This document shows positions 17,431 to 26,742 of a DNA stretch of 64,000 bases, one piece after another. Source of the DNA: Pediococcus acidilactici DSM 20284 (GTDB lineage Bacteria; Bacillota; Bacilli; Lactobacillales; Lactobacillaceae); assembly GCF_000146325.1 (NCBI RefSeq), contig NZ_GL397067.1, forward strand, positions 1,342,754 to 1,406,753. The letters are read 5' to 3'. The notes beneath the pieces were generated by a model. The model had not been told where the DNA came from. It saw nothing but the letters and a program-made list of their open reading frames with translations, and searched no databases. The translations under genes and the position numbers were made by a program. Every line of letters begins with the position of its first letter. Position 1 is the stretch's first letter.

Positions 17431-18432
17431 ATGGCATTTAATTTACGTAATCGGAGTTTCTTAACTCTTGCAGATTTCAATACTCGCGAAATGGAATACA
17501 TGCTTAATTTAGCAGAAGATCTTAAAAAGGCAAAGTACGCAGGTACTGAAGGTAAGCGGCTTGCTGGCAAGAACATTGCTTTAATCTTTGAAAAGAGTTC
17601 AACTCGGACACGTTGTGCTTTCGAAGTTGGAGCAAAGGATGAAGGAGCTCACGTAACATACCTCGGCCCTTCTGGATCACACATTGGTTACAAGGAATCA
17701 GTTAAAGATACTGCTCGCGTATTAGGCGGTATGTTTGATGGAATCGAATACCGTGGTTTCTCTCAACGTTCAGCAGAAACGTTAGCAGAATACTCAGGTG
17801 TTCCAGTTTGGAATGGTTTGACTGATGAAGACCACCCAACTCAAGTACTTGCAGACTTCTTAACTGCTAAAGAAGTACTTAAGAAGGAATACAAGGACAT
17901 TAAATTTGCCTTTGTTGGTGACGGACAAGATAACGTATCAAATGCTTTGATGCTTGGTGCTGCGGTTATGGGTATGGAATATCACGTAGTAACTCCTAAA
18001 GAACTTGAACCTACTAAGGAAGTTCTCGACCAAGCAAACGAAATTGCTGCTAAGACTGGTGCTAAGATCGTGGTTACAAACGACATTAACAGTGGTGTTA
18101 AAGGCATGGACGTAATTTACACTGACGTTTGGGTATCCATGGGTGAACCAGATGAAATGTGGCAAAAACGGATCGACTTGTTGAAGCCATACCAAGTTAA
18201 CAAAGCGGTTATGGACGCAACTGAAAATCCAAACGCAATCTTCGAACACTGCTTACCTGCATTCCACAATACAGATACTGAAGTTGGTAAGAAGATTCAA
18301 GAAAAATTCGGTCTTTCTGAAATGGAAGTTACTGACGAAGTCTTTGAAAGCGACCACTCAGTAGTATTCCAAGAAGCTGAAAACCGGATGCACACCATCA
18401 AAGCAATTATGGTTGCTACATTAGGTGACTAG
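17431..18432 (+). CDS. arcB: Ornithine carbamoyltransferase, catabolic
   Basis: Second enzyme of the arginine deiminase pathway: citrulline plus phosphate gives ornithine and carbamoyl phosphate. 333 residues. SSTRT at 56-60 is the carbamoyl-phosphate-binding motif and HCLP from 273 the ornithine-site motif. ATG 17431 is preferred over ATG 17422 because AAGGAGG (17415-17421) would abut the latter. The catabolic role is inferred from co-location with arcC and arcA. Here arcB is first in the operon, unlike the usual arcA-first order. Codon use is more A/T-biased at third positions than in neighbours, as expected for high expression. Confidence 0.93.
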   Translation: MAFNLRNRSFLTLADFNTREMEYMLNLAEDLKKAKYAGTEGKRLAGKNIALIFEKSSTRTRCAFEVGAKDEGAHVTYLGPSGSHIGYKESVKDTARVLGGMFDGIEYRGFSQRSAETLAEYSGVPVWNGLTDEDHPTQVLADFLTAKEVLKKEYKDIKFAFVGDGQDNVSNALMLGAAVMGMEYHVVTPKELEPTKEVLDQANEIAAKTGAKIVVTNDINSGVKGMDVIYTDVWVSMGEPDEMWQKRIDLLKPYQVNKAVMDATENPNAIFEHCLPAFHNTDTEVGKKIQEKFGLSEMEVTDEVFESDHSVVFQEAENRMHTIKAIMVATLGD

Positions 18433-18444
18433 GAGGTTATCGTA

Positions 18445-19374
18445 ATGACAAAAATGGTAGTTGCCCTCGGTGGCAATGCGCTCGGGAAGAGTCCTGAAGA
18501 GCAATTGAAGCTGGTAAAGAACACCGCTTCATCATTAATTGGGCTGATGAATGGCGATAACCAAGTTGTCATTAGTCACGGAAATGGTCCACAAGTTGGT
18601 CAGATTAACCTAGGAATGAACTACGCAGCCGAACACGGCAAAACCGCAGCATTCCCATTCCCCGAATGCGGGGCAATGAGTCAGGGTTACATTGGTTACC
18701 ACTTACAACAAAGTTTGCAAAATGAAATTCACCATCGGGGGATGCAAAAAAACGTGGTAACTGCAATCACCCAAATTGCCGTAGACAAAGACGACCCGGC
18801 TTTTGAAAAGCCAACTAAGCCAGTCGGCGATTTCTACAGCAAGGAACAAGCTGACCAAATTGCTAGCGAAAAGGGTTATACTTTTGTGGAAGATGCTGGG
18901 CGCGGCTATCGTCAAGTAGTTGCTTCACCACTTCCAAAGAAAATTATTGAATTAAATAGTATCAAGACGTTGATCGAAAGCGGCGACCTAGTGATCGCTG
19001 GTGGCGGTGGCGGGGTTCCCGTTATCGAAACTGACGAAGGCTTAAAAGGGGTTCCGGCCGTAATTGACAAGGACCGCTCGAGCGCGCTTTTAGCTGACAA
19101 CATTGATGCTGACCAATTAATCATCTTGACGGCGGTAGACTACGTTTACGTAAACTACAACCAACCGGATGAAAAGGCCCTAACATCGTTGAGCGTGGCT
19201 GAAGCTCAACAATATATGGATGACGATCAATTTGCCGCTGGAAGCATGTTGCCAAAGATTCAAGCATGCTTGTCCTTTGTAAAGGGTCATCCCGAACGCA
19301 AAGCTATCATCACTTCGCTAAGCGGATTGAACGATGCTTTAGCAGGCAAACTCGGAACGGTTATTCACGAATAA
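18445..19374 (+). CDS. arcC: Carbamate kinase
   Basis: Transfers the phosphate of carbamoyl phosphate to ADP, the ATP-yielding step of the pathway, releasing ammonia and CO2. 309 residues of the amino-acid kinase fold: [10 protein letters not shown] (5-14) and [10 protein letters not shown] (about 44-53) bind the phosphates, and AGGGGGVPV (about 186-194) and [12 protein letters not shown] form the nucleotide site. It begins 12 nt after arcB with AGGAGG upstream. Confidence 0.95.
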   Translation: MTKMVVALGGNALGKSPEEQLKLVKNTASSLIGLMNGDNQVVISHGNGPQVGQINLGMNYAAEHGKTAAFPFPECGAMSQGYIGYHLQQSLQNEIHHRGMQKNVVTAITQIAVDKDDPAFEKPTKPVGDFYSKEQADQIASEKGYTFVEDAGRGYRQVVASPLPKKIIELNSIKTLIESGDLVIAGGGGGVPVIETDEGLKGVPAVIDKDRSSALLADNIDADQLIILTAVDYVYVNYNQPDEKALTSLSVAEAQQYMDDDQFAAGSMLPKIQACLSFVKGHPERKAIITSLSGLNDALAGKLGTVIHE

Positions 19375-19426
19375 AAGCGCGTTTAACTTGTTAAATACAG
19401 ATTTTACAGATAAGGAGTGAATCAAC

Positions 19427-20653
19427 ATGACACAAGCAATTCATGTAACCTCAGAAATTGGTAAACTCAAAACGGTTATGTTGCATCGTCCAGGACGTGA
19501 AATTGAAAACATCACGCCGGACTATATGGAACGGCTGTTATTTGATGACATTCCATATTTACCAATTGCTCAAGAAGAACATGATTTCTTTGCAAAGACT
19601 TTGCGCGACCAAGGAATTGAAGTACTTTACTTCTCTAAATTGGCTGCCGAAGCTTTAGCTGATGAAGGTGTTCGTCATGAATTTCTCGAACGCATGATTG
19701 CAGAATCCGGCTATGTAGCTGGTGCAACTCACGACGGATTGATGGAATACTTGTCAGCAATGGATCCTCAAACCATGGTGGACCGCATTATTGAAGGTGT
19801 TCGGGCATCCGACATCAACATTGCGCAACCAGACTTGCAATCGGTTTCGGAAAATACGGATTGGCCATTCTTGATGGATCCAATGCCAAATGCTTACTTT
19901 ACTCGTGACCCACAAGCATCGATTGGCGAAGGAATTTCCATTAACAAGATGACCTTTGCCGCTCGGAAACGTGAATCATTGATTACTGAATACATTATCA
20001 AGTACCACCCACGCTTCGCTGGCAAAGTTGAAGTATGGCGTGATCGGAACCATGAAACTCACATTGAAGGTGGGGACGAATTGGTACTTAGTGATCACGT
20101 ATTAGCAATTGGAGTTTCCCAACGGACGACGGCGGACGCCATTGAAGACATCACTCGTCAACTCTTTAAGGATTCCAATTACGATACGGTGATTGCGATT
20201 GGTATTCCACACAATCACGCAATGATGCACTTGGATACCGTATTCACCATGATCAACCATGACCAATTTACAGTACATCCAGCAATCCTTGATGGTGACG
20301 GCCATGTTGACAACTGGGTATTGCATCCAGATCAAAACGGCGGCATTACGATGGAACATCATACTGATATCAAAGAAGTTTTGAAGAAAGCTTTGAACAA
20401 GTCTGAAATTGATTTAATTCCAACTGGAAATGGTGATCCAATCGTTGCTCCTCGTGAACAATGGAACGATGGTTCTAACACATTGGCAATTGCTCCAGGT
20501 GAGGTTGTAACTTACGACCGGAATTATGTATCAAATGATTTGCTACGCAAACATGGCATCTTAGTTCATGAAGTTCGTTCAAGTGAATTATCACGCGGTC
20601 GTGGCGGCCCACGGTGCATGTCCTGCCCAATTGTTCGTGAAGATGTAAAGTAA
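19427..20653 (+). CDS. arcA: Arginine deiminase
   Basis: First enzyme of the pathway: L-arginine plus water gives citrulline and ammonia. 408 residues of the guanidino-group-modifying fold. Catalytic residues are visible as Glu214 in HIEGGDE, His268 in MMHLDTVF and the nucleophile Cys397 in [17 protein letters not shown] (156-162 region) is also conserved. AAGGAG precedes ATG 19427. The ammonia made raises cytosolic pH, so the operon supports acid tolerance as well as ATP yield. Confidence 0.95.
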   Translation: MTQAIHVTSEIGKLKTVMLHRPGREIENITPDYMERLLFDDIPYLPIAQEEHDFFAKTLRDQGIEVLYFSKLAAEALADEGVRHEFLERMIAESGYVAGATHDGLMEYLSAMDPQTMVDRIIEGVRASDINIAQPDLQSVSENTDWPFLMDPMPNAYFTRDPQASIGEGISINKMTFAARKRESLITEYIIKYHPRFAGKVEVWRDRNHETHIEGGDELVLSDHVLAIGVSQRTTADAIEDITRQLFKDSNYDTVIAIGIPHNHAMMHLDTVFTMINHDQFTVHPAILDGDGHVDNWVLHPDQNGGITMEHHTDIKEVLKKALNKSEIDLIPTGNGDPIVAPREQWNDGSNTLAIAPGEVVTYDRNYVSNDLLRKHGILVHEVRSSELSRGRGGPRCMSCPIVREDVK

Positions 20654-20752
20654 AATTTAGACGCTAAATGGCAGAAGTGAACTGTGGTATGAATAGCAAA
20701 GCAGTTTGCTTTTGCCTTTTTGATTACTAAATCCAGGAATGGAGTGAATAAT

Positions 20753-22171
20753 ATGGAGAATAAAAACGGAATTGGCCGCCTGGGCCTGACCGCGCTGATC
20801 GTTAGTTCATGTATTGGGACCGGGATCTTCGGGATTACCAATACGGTTGCGGCAGCGGCGGCTCCCGGACCCGCCTTACTATCGTGGGTTTTTGTCGGTA
20901 TCGGCTTTTTGCTACTGGTATTGTCGTTAAATAATTTATCTGAAAAACGTCCGGACCTCGAAGCCGGGATCTTCAGTTACGCGGGTGCTGGATTCGGTCC
21001 GCTAGGAGAATTCATCTCCGGCTGGGCCTACTGGTTATCAGCTTGGCTCGGAAACGTGGCCTTCGCGACCATGTTAATGAGTGCGATCGGAACGTTCATT
21101 CCGACCTTTAAAGGCGGACAAAATATGCCGTCGATCATTTTAGCAATTATCTTTTGTTGGGCACTGACCCTCCTAGTTAACCGCGGAGTGGAAAGTGCGT
21201 CGTTTGTGAACACCATCGGGACCTTCTTCAAGGTCATCCCGTTGTTCTTGTTCATCATTATTACGATTATCTTCTTTAAAGGACACATGTTTACCACCGA
21301 CTTCTGGGGAAATGTAGCCAACAACTTCTCCAAGGGTACGGTAACTGGCTCAGTTTTCGACCAGCTTAAAGGAACCCTTTCAACCTTGATTTGGGTATTT
21401 ATCGGGGTTGAAGGTGCGTCCGTTATGGGCCACCGGGCTAAAACCCGTAGTCAAGCGCAACAAGCAACTATCATTGGATTTATCATGTTGCTAGCAATTT
21501 ACGTAATGATTTCAATCATCCCTTACGGAACCTTGACCCGGGCCCAACTAGCTTCAGCTAGCCAACCGGCGTTAGGAAACGACCTCGAATTAATCGTCGG
21601 TCATTGGGGAGCGATGATCATCAACGTTGGTTTGATTATTTCGACCGTAATTTCGTGGTTGTCTTGGACCATGTTGCCAGCAGAAACCACCATGTTGATC
21701 GCTAAAGATAAGGTAATGCCTTCGCTTTGGGGCCGGTTGAACGAGAAAAACGCGCCAACTGCTTCCCTTTACATTACCGCGATCTTACAAACGATCTTCT
21801 TGTTCTCCTTGCTGTTTACTTCGGAAGCTTACAACTTTGCTTACTCGTTAGCTTCGGCTGCAATCCTCTTCTCGTACCTCTTCGTAGGTTTGTACCAAAT
21901 GAAGTACAGTCACAAACACCAAGAATGGGGACAATTCACGATTGGTTTGCTTTCCGCACTCTTCATGCTTGCCTGCATGTTCCTGTCCGGATGGCAACAA
22001 ATGCTATTAGTCTCAATTAGTTTCATCCCGGGCTTCATCATTTACTACCAAGCCGTTCGCGAAGACCATCGCGAACTGGGTGGCCAAGAAAAAGCAGTGA
22101 TGGGATTAATCCTCCTTTTGAGTGTAGTAGCTATTTATCTCGTAGCTAACGGAACCATCGTAGTTGCGTAA
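20753..22171 (+). CDS. arcD: Arginine/ornithine antiporter (APA family)
   Basis: 472-residue APC-superfamily exchanger with 12-13 helices. GLTALIVSSCIGTGIFGITN near the start is the helix-1 substrate-binding stretch. It imports arginine in exchange for ornithine at no energetic cost. ATG 20753 has GGAGTG upstream; an 11-codon extension to 20720 lacks a ribosome site. A weak hairpin (about 20695-20715) in the 99-nt arcA-arcD gap may reduce arcD expression. Strong terminator after it. Confidence 0.9.
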   Translation: MENKNGIGRLGLTALIVSSCIGTGIFGITNTVAAAAAPGPALLSWVFVGIGFLLLVLSLNNLSEKRPDLEAGIFSYAGAGFGPLGEFISGWAYWLSAWLGNVAFATMLMSAIGTFIPTFKGGQNMPSIILAIIFCWALTLLVNRGVESASFVNTIGTFFKVIPLFLFIIITIIFFKGHMFTTDFWGNVANNFSKGTVTGSVFDQLKGTLSTLIWVFIGVEGASVMGHRAKTRSQAQQATIIGFIMLLAIYVMISIIPYGTLTRAQLASASQPALGNDLELIVGHWGAMIINVGLIISTVISWLSWTMLPAETTMLIAKDKVMPSLWGRLNEKNAPTASLYITAILQTIFLFSLLFTSEAYNFAYSLASAAILFSYLFVGLYQMKYSHKHQEWGQFTIGLLSALFMLACMFLSGWQQMLLVSISFIPGFIIYYQAVREDHRELGGQEKAVMGLILLLSVVAIYLVANGTIVVA

Positions 22172-22219
22172 AAAATAACATACTAAGAACTAAAAAATAA
22201 TTTATTTTACAGTCAACTC

Positions 22220-22260
22220 AACGAATGCAGGGCGTAAATGCCGTTGCATTCGTTTTTTTT
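22220..22260 (+). terminator. Terminator of the arcBCAD operon
   Basis: AACGAATGCA (22220-22229) pairs perfectly with TGCATTCGTT (22245-22254), followed by eight T. Confidence 0.9.
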
Positions 22261-22282
22261 GGTGTGTTTATTAATATATGCA

Positions 22283-22311
22283 TTGAAAACGTATTTATGA
22301 AGAGGTAGTAT
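22283..22311 (+). promoter_or_regulatory. Promoter of the LysM gene
   Basis: TTGAAA (22283-22288) and TAGTAT (22306-22311) with 17-nt spacing, about 40 nt before the start. Confidence 0.5.
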
Positions 22312-22354
22312 TAAAATGTAGCTTAAACACTGTAACGCAAATGGAGGATTTTTA

Positions 22355-23599
22355 ATGAATAAGAAAAGAGTTGCGGGTGCTGCTTTAGCAAGTGCCTTAT
22401 TATTTGCCCCACTGACACTGCAATCAGCCACCGCGCTAGCTGATAGCTTTTACACTAGCCAAACCAACGCGGAACGGGCCGACATTACTAACTGGGTGGC
22501 TAACACTTCCCAAGAGATTAGCAACAACCTCAGTTCACAACATATCGACGTGAATAATTTACACGGCGACCAATACGTGATCCAATGGGGGGACACTCTT
22601 TCAGGAATTTCCAACGCCACGGGAATTTCGGTAGCTAAGTTAGCTTACGACAACCGGATCCAAAACATCGACCTGATTTATGCGGGCGACGTTCTGGTAT
22701 TGAACCGGGATGGCGAAGTACCTAGCGACTGGAGTTATGAAGGTGACGGAAACTACGTTGCCAAGACCAAGGTAACCATCAATAACTTTACCGATAATAG
22801 CGACCACTCGGTAAATATCGACGTTTCGCCGGTATCCAACAAACACATTGATAATAGCGATAACAGCGTGAAGAACGAATACGAATCGCCAAAGGATCCG
22901 CAATCAGACGCTGATGACAAATCAGCATCCGCTTCTGCGGATAATGCTGCTAAAGAATCTAGTGAAGACGCGGACCAATTGGACGAAACCGACTTTTCGG
23001 ATGCTATCCAAGACGAAATTAAGGATAAATTGAACTTGGATGACGACCAGTTGACCGTTGACTTCACGGGTAAGGATGCCGACGATGAAAGTGACGACAC
23101 GGATTCTGCCTACGAAGATGTAGATTCGGATACCGACACGGATTCTGATACCGATACCGACACCCTTTACGACGATGACCAAAGCGTCTCCACCGGTAGC
23201 GACCAATTAACCGAAAAGAACGCTAAGAAGTTGGCCGACAAGATTGTTAAACAATTAAAGGAAGACGACAAGGATAAGGACGTTACCGACGCCGACGAAA
23301 TCGAATTAACGATCACGGCTGACGATGACGACTTCACCTTTAACTTAAGTTTGACGTCCGATGATGATTCGGACAGCGATGACACTGCCGATAGCGACGA
23401 AGACAGTAGCGATACGGACAGTGAATCATCCGATGATGAAGATACTGCTAGTTCCGAAGACGAAGATCGCAATGCCGACGAAGATGCGGATACCGATAGC
23501 GATGAAGACAGCGATTCGCAAGACAACGAAAGTGACGATGAAGACGGTGACCAAGCAGTCGACACCAATGCGGACGTTGAAGACGATGACGTTGAATAA
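22355..23599 (+). CDS. Secreted LysM protein with long acidic Asp/Ser tail
   Basis: 414 residues. A Sec signal peptide (about 1-30, ending TALA-DS) is followed by a LysM peptidoglycan-binding domain (about 72-117, with QWGDTLSGIS and LIYAGDVLVLN). From about 180 to the end the sequence is dominated by Asp, Glu and Ser, including runs of DSDTDT. Between lie Val/Asn-rich stretches and a predicted folded segment (about 208-235, repeated in kind at about 285-325: KLADKIVKQLKEDDKDKD). No LPXTG or catalytic domain is seen. It likely sits on the wall through LysM. The acidic tail may bind calcium; that is inference. A 156-residue exported protein follows 24 nt later. Confidence 0.8.
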   Translation: MNKKRVAGAALASALLFAPLTLQSATALADSFYTSQTNAERADITNWVANTSQEISNNLSSQHIDVNNLHGDQYVIQWGDTLSGISNATGISVAKLAYDNRIQNIDLIYAGDVLVLNRDGEVPSDWSYEGDGNYVAKTKVTINNFTDNSDHSVNIDVSPVSNKHIDNSDNSVKNEYESPKDPQSDADDKSASASADNAAKESSEDADQLDETDFSDAIQDEIKDKLNLDDDQLTVDFTGKDADDESDDTDSAYEDVDSDTDTDSDTDTDTLYDDDQSVSTGSDQLTEKNAKKLADKIVKQLKEDDKDKDVTDADEIELTITADDDDFTFNLSLTSDDDSDSDDTADSDEDSSDTDSESSDDEDTASSEDEDRNADEDADTDSDEDSDSQDNESDDEDGDQAVDTNADVEDDDVE

Positions 23600-23623
23600 T
23601 TAACGAGAGGGATTGTTGATTAA

Positions 23624-24094
23624 ATGAAGAAGAAAAAGTGGACCATTGTGGGCGTGATCATTGCCGTGCTGGTAATTATCGGTGGAGGAGTCTACTGGAA
23701 CATGAGCCACGCCGTAGCTAAGAAGGTTCCTGGAAACACTTATATTTATCAGGGCTTATCAAAGGATAAGTCAGTGTACTTAACTTTTGCGGAAAGCGGC
23801 GATCACGTGGTGGTCAGTTCGAACAAGGCCGATGCTGCTAAAGCTAAACAAAGCGCAAGCAGTTTTGACCGCCAGTACAAAGCCCAATCTAAGAACGCGA
23901 CTTGGAGCTATAAAGCGGAAGGCGGTACCTTAACCCTGGCGGAAGAAACCAAGGACGGCCAAGTTTCCCAATGGCAATATAACCACATTCTGGCAACGAA
24001 TAAGAAGTTCACCGCCCGGAGCTTTACTTACCAAATCGCTAAGGCGGGCCAGGGTCAGGTTAAACGTAAGGTGGTTTTCGAAAAAGTTTCGTAA
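23624..24094 (+). CDS. Exported or membrane-anchored protein of unknown function
   Basis: 156 residues: KKKK then one strong helix (about 6-27), with no cleavage or lipobox motif, so probably an N-terminal anchor. The outer part (about 35-156) is Lys/Ser/Thr-rich and beta-like, with VYLTFAESGDHVVVSS and TWSYKAEGGTLTL, resembling small lactobacillus lipocalin-like exported proteins, but I assign no family. GAGAGGG lies upstream. It is probably cotranscribed with the LysM gene. Confidence 0.65.
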   Translation: MKKKKWTIVGVIIAVLVIIGGGVYWNMSHAVAKKVPGNTYIYQGLSKDKSVYLTFAESGDHVVVSSNKADAAKAKQSASSFDRQYKAQSKNATWSYKAEGGTLTLAEETKDGQVSQWQYNHILATNKKFTARSFTYQIAKAGQGQVKRKVVFEKVS

Positions 24095-24143
24095 TGCCGA
24101 GCGAGGATAACGGAAATCGTAAGTTAAAATAAACACCTATATA

Positions 24144-24189
24144 ATAGAAGCTTTTAGCTAAAATGCTGAAGGTTTCTATTTTTTTTTTT
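24144..24189 (+). terminator. Terminator of the LysM unit
   Basis: A 15-bp stem with G:T pairs (24144-24158 with 24165-24179) is followed by about ten T. Confidence 0.85.
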
Positions 24190-24249
24190 GCCTTCCAAAG
24201 GGCTTAATTAACATAAATCTTTAAATTAGACCTTCTCGAGTGTAATCGC

Positions 24250-24278
24250 TTGCATGTTGAGTACTAATTGGTTATATT
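24250..24278 (+). promoter_or_regulatory. Promoter of the tandem Ig-module genes
   Basis: TTGCAT (24250-24255) and TATATT (24273-24278), spacing 17 nt, 54 nt before the start codon. Confidence 0.6.
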
Positions 24279-24332
24279 GTGAACAAGATACAAAATTAAT
24301 GTTTTTATATACTTATTTTAGGGGGAGCTATT

Positions 24333-25394
24333 ATGAAAAGAGGTAATAGAAGTAATTTACAGGTAAATGCAGAACTACTTAAGGATCGTAAAGTCCGGCA
24401 ACGGTGGTTATTGGCTTCGGCAGTTGCATTATCAATGCTGGGAGCGGGTACGGTCGTTAATATGGAAAATGCGAGTGCAGCCACAGTCGGAAATAATTCC
24501 ACGACTACCGCCATTTCACAGAGTTCGAAAGTTACGTCAGCGACTGCACTTGCTGCAGTAAGCACCAGCAAGGCGGCAAATAAAGAAAGTGCGAAAAATG
24601 CCGAAGCAGATACGGACGTAGCTGCGCCCGTGGTGTATCAACCGTATGCGGGAGATCGGACCATCACCGGGACGGGAACTCCAGGCAATACCATTATTGT
24701 TCGTGATGATTTAAAGAATGAAATTGGGCGTAGTGTGGTTGATCAAGATGGTAATTATAGCGTAGAGATTAAAGCGGAATATGAATTATTTGTTGGTGAG
24801 ACCATCTCGGTTGTGCAAGTAGACGCAAATGGAAACGAAAGCAGCCCAGTAAATATGAAAATTGCCGAAAGGGTGCCTGCTCCAATCCTTGAACAGCCTT
24901 ACGAAGGAGATCGGACGGTAACCGGAAGGGGTGTTCCGGGGTACACGGTTAATATTTATGATGATTTAAAAAATAAGATTGGCTCGGGAAAGGTGGACGC
25001 CTATGGAACCTTTAGAGCTGACATTTGGTTTGGCTACAATCTATATCAAGGAGAAACGATTACTGCTGTACAGCAAGATTTACAAGGTAATGAAAGTTCA
25101 CCAGTAAAAATCAAGGTTAAAACAAAAGAGGATACGGTCCCTAAACCATATGTTAACCAACCTTACGTTGGAGATCGAACCATTGAAGGAATTGGCGAAG
25201 TGGGTTGCACAGTGGAGATCACCAATGAACATGGAGATTATTTTGGTAGCGATATAGTCGACGGTAACAATAGATTCAGCGTAACCATCCCAGCAGAATA
25301 TGAATTATACGAAGGTGAACAAATTAAGGCAGTTCAGATTAATGCTAATGGTGATAAGAGCGAGGAAACTACCATAGCCGTGTTGACTAGGTAA
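24333..25394 (+). CDS. Secreted protein with three bacterial Ig-like modules (copy 1)
   Basis: 353 residues. The N-terminus (KVRQRWLLASAVALSMLGAG) is a degenerate relative of the KxYKxGKxW signal, cleaved probably near ASA-AT. A Ser/Ala/Thr linker (about 50-93) precedes three modules of about 90 residues, each with PxxxQPYxGDRTxxGxGxxG, a central D-G-x-F/Y strand and an ending YxLYxGExI-x-AVQ. These match bacterial Ig domains of the Big_6 type found in adhesins. There is no LPXTG, membrane tail or SH3/LysM domain, so retention on the cell is unexplained. It is duplicated immediately downstream. Confidence 0.8.
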   Translation: MKRGNRSNLQVNAELLKDRKVRQRWLLASAVALSMLGAGTVVNMENASAATVGNNSTTTAISQSSKVTSATALAAVSTSKAANKESAKNAEADTDVAAPVVYQPYAGDRTITGTGTPGNTIIVRDDLKNEIGRSVVDQDGNYSVEIKAEYELFVGETISVVQVDANGNESSPVNMKIAERVPAPILEQPYEGDRTVTGRGVPGYTVNIYDDLKNKIGSGKVDAYGTFRADIWFGYNLYQGETITAVQQDLQGNESSPVKIKVKTKEDTVPKPYVNQPYVGDRTIEGIGEVGCTVEITNEHGDYFGSDIVDGNNRFSVTIPAEYELYEGEQIKAVQINANGDKSEETTIAVLTR

Positions 25395-25452
25395 AGAAGA
25401 CAACCTAATACCCTAGCAATGTTTTTATATAATTATTTTAGGGGGAGTAATT

Positions 25453-26463
25453 ATGAAAAGAGGTAATGAAAGTAATTTACAGGTAAATGCAGAACTACTT
25501 AAGGATTATAAAATCCAGCAACGGTGGTTATTGGCGTCGGCAGTGGCGTTATCAATGTTAGGCGCGGGTGCAATGGTCAATGTGGGAAATGCGAGCGCGG
25601 ATACGGTTGGGAATAACACCCCAACTACGCAAATTGCGCAAAGTTCTAAAATGACGGCATCAAGTAAGAAAGCCGATGTTAAAACCGACGTAGCTGCACC
25701 AGTGGTAAACCAACCTTACGCAGGAGACCGGATAGTTACTGGAAGGGGTACGGCAGGGAACACCATTGTGGTCTATGATGACCTGAAAAATGAAATCGGT
25801 CGTGCTATAGTCGGCGAAGATGGTGAGTATAGCGTAGAAATTAAGGCGGAATACGAATTGTTTGCTGGGGAAAAGATTTCGGTTGTCCAAATCGATGCGG
25901 ATGGTAAAGAAAGTAGTCCAGTAAATATGGTTATCCAAGACCGAGTACCAAGTCCCGTAATTGATCAACCTTACGAGGGAGATCGAACGGTAATTGGAAT
26001 AGGCACTCCCGGATATACGGTGATTATCTATGACGACTTAAAAAATGAAATCGGCCGGGCGACGGTTGACCAATATGGTATTTTTAGGGCTGATATCCAT
26101 ATTGGATACCAGCTATATGCGGGAGAAACCATCACTGCCATCCAACGAGATGCAAATGGTAAAGAAAGCGAACCAGTGAGTATTACGGTTAAAGTATTAG
26201 TTCCAAAGCCTGGAATTAGTCAGCCTTATGTGGGGGATAAAGTTATTAAGGGGAATGCAAGTCTAGGTTACACTGTGGAAGTTTTCAATGGACATGGAGA
26301 TCGATTTGGCAGTGCTAAGGTTGATGAATTCGGCTCTTTTAGTGTTCCTGTTCCGCCAGAATATAGTCTATATGAAGGAGAAGAGATTAGTGCAGTTAAT
26401 ATAGACGAAAACGGCAATAGGAGTGACAAAACAAAGGTAATTGTTAAAGCTAGAGAAGGATAG
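25453..26463 (+). CDS. Secreted protein with three bacterial Ig-like modules (copy 2)
   Basis: 336 residues, a close paralogue of the preceding protein. The first 45 residues are almost identical, and so is the DNA around the start (about 24300-24340 against 25421-25460, including TTTTAGGGGGAG and ATGAAAAGAGGTAAT). The linker is shorter (about 48-72), and three Ig modules fill the rest. The third module has diverged most (KVIKGNASLGYTVEVFNGHG). It also lacks a wall anchor. Likely cotranscribed with copy 1, as only 58 nt separate them. Confidence 0.8.
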   Translation: MKRGNESNLQVNAELLKDYKIQQRWLLASAVALSMLGAGAMVNVGNASADTVGNNTPTTQIAQSSKMTASSKKADVKTDVAAPVVNQPYAGDRIVTGRGTAGNTIVVYDDLKNEIGRAIVGEDGEYSVEIKAEYELFAGEKISVVQIDADGKESSPVNMVIQDRVPSPVIDQPYEGDRTVIGIGTPGYTVIIYDDLKNEIGRATVDQYGIFRADIHIGYQLYAGETITAIQRDANGKESEPVSITVKVLVPKPGISQPYVGDKVIKGNASLGYTVEVFNGHGDRFGSAKVDEFGSFSVPVPPEYSLYEGEEISAVNIDENGNRSDKTKVIVKAREG

Positions 26464-26492
26464 CAGTAACCATTAAATAGTAAAGCAATAAT

Positions 26493-26535
26493 AATACGGC
26501 CACGTCTTACAAAAAAGATGGAGGCCGTATTTTTG
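26493..26535 (+). terminator. Terminator of the tandem Ig-module genes
   Basis: AATACGGCC (26493-26501) pairs perfectly with GGCCGTATT (26523-26531), followed by T residues. Confidence 0.8.
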
Positions 26536-26742
26536 ATGGTTAAATGAAAAACAAGCCTCCTCAAACTGAAAAGCAAAGTCGGCTTTCAATACTTTACGAA
26601 AATTATATGAACGATAAACCGCTTTCCGTTAACGGAATTCATAAAAATATTCAAAAAAGCTCCTACCTTTTTCATTTTCAAAACACATTTCCCCGATAAA
26701 CTACAGCAATGTTGATATCGATATTAAAGGAGATGGGATGTA

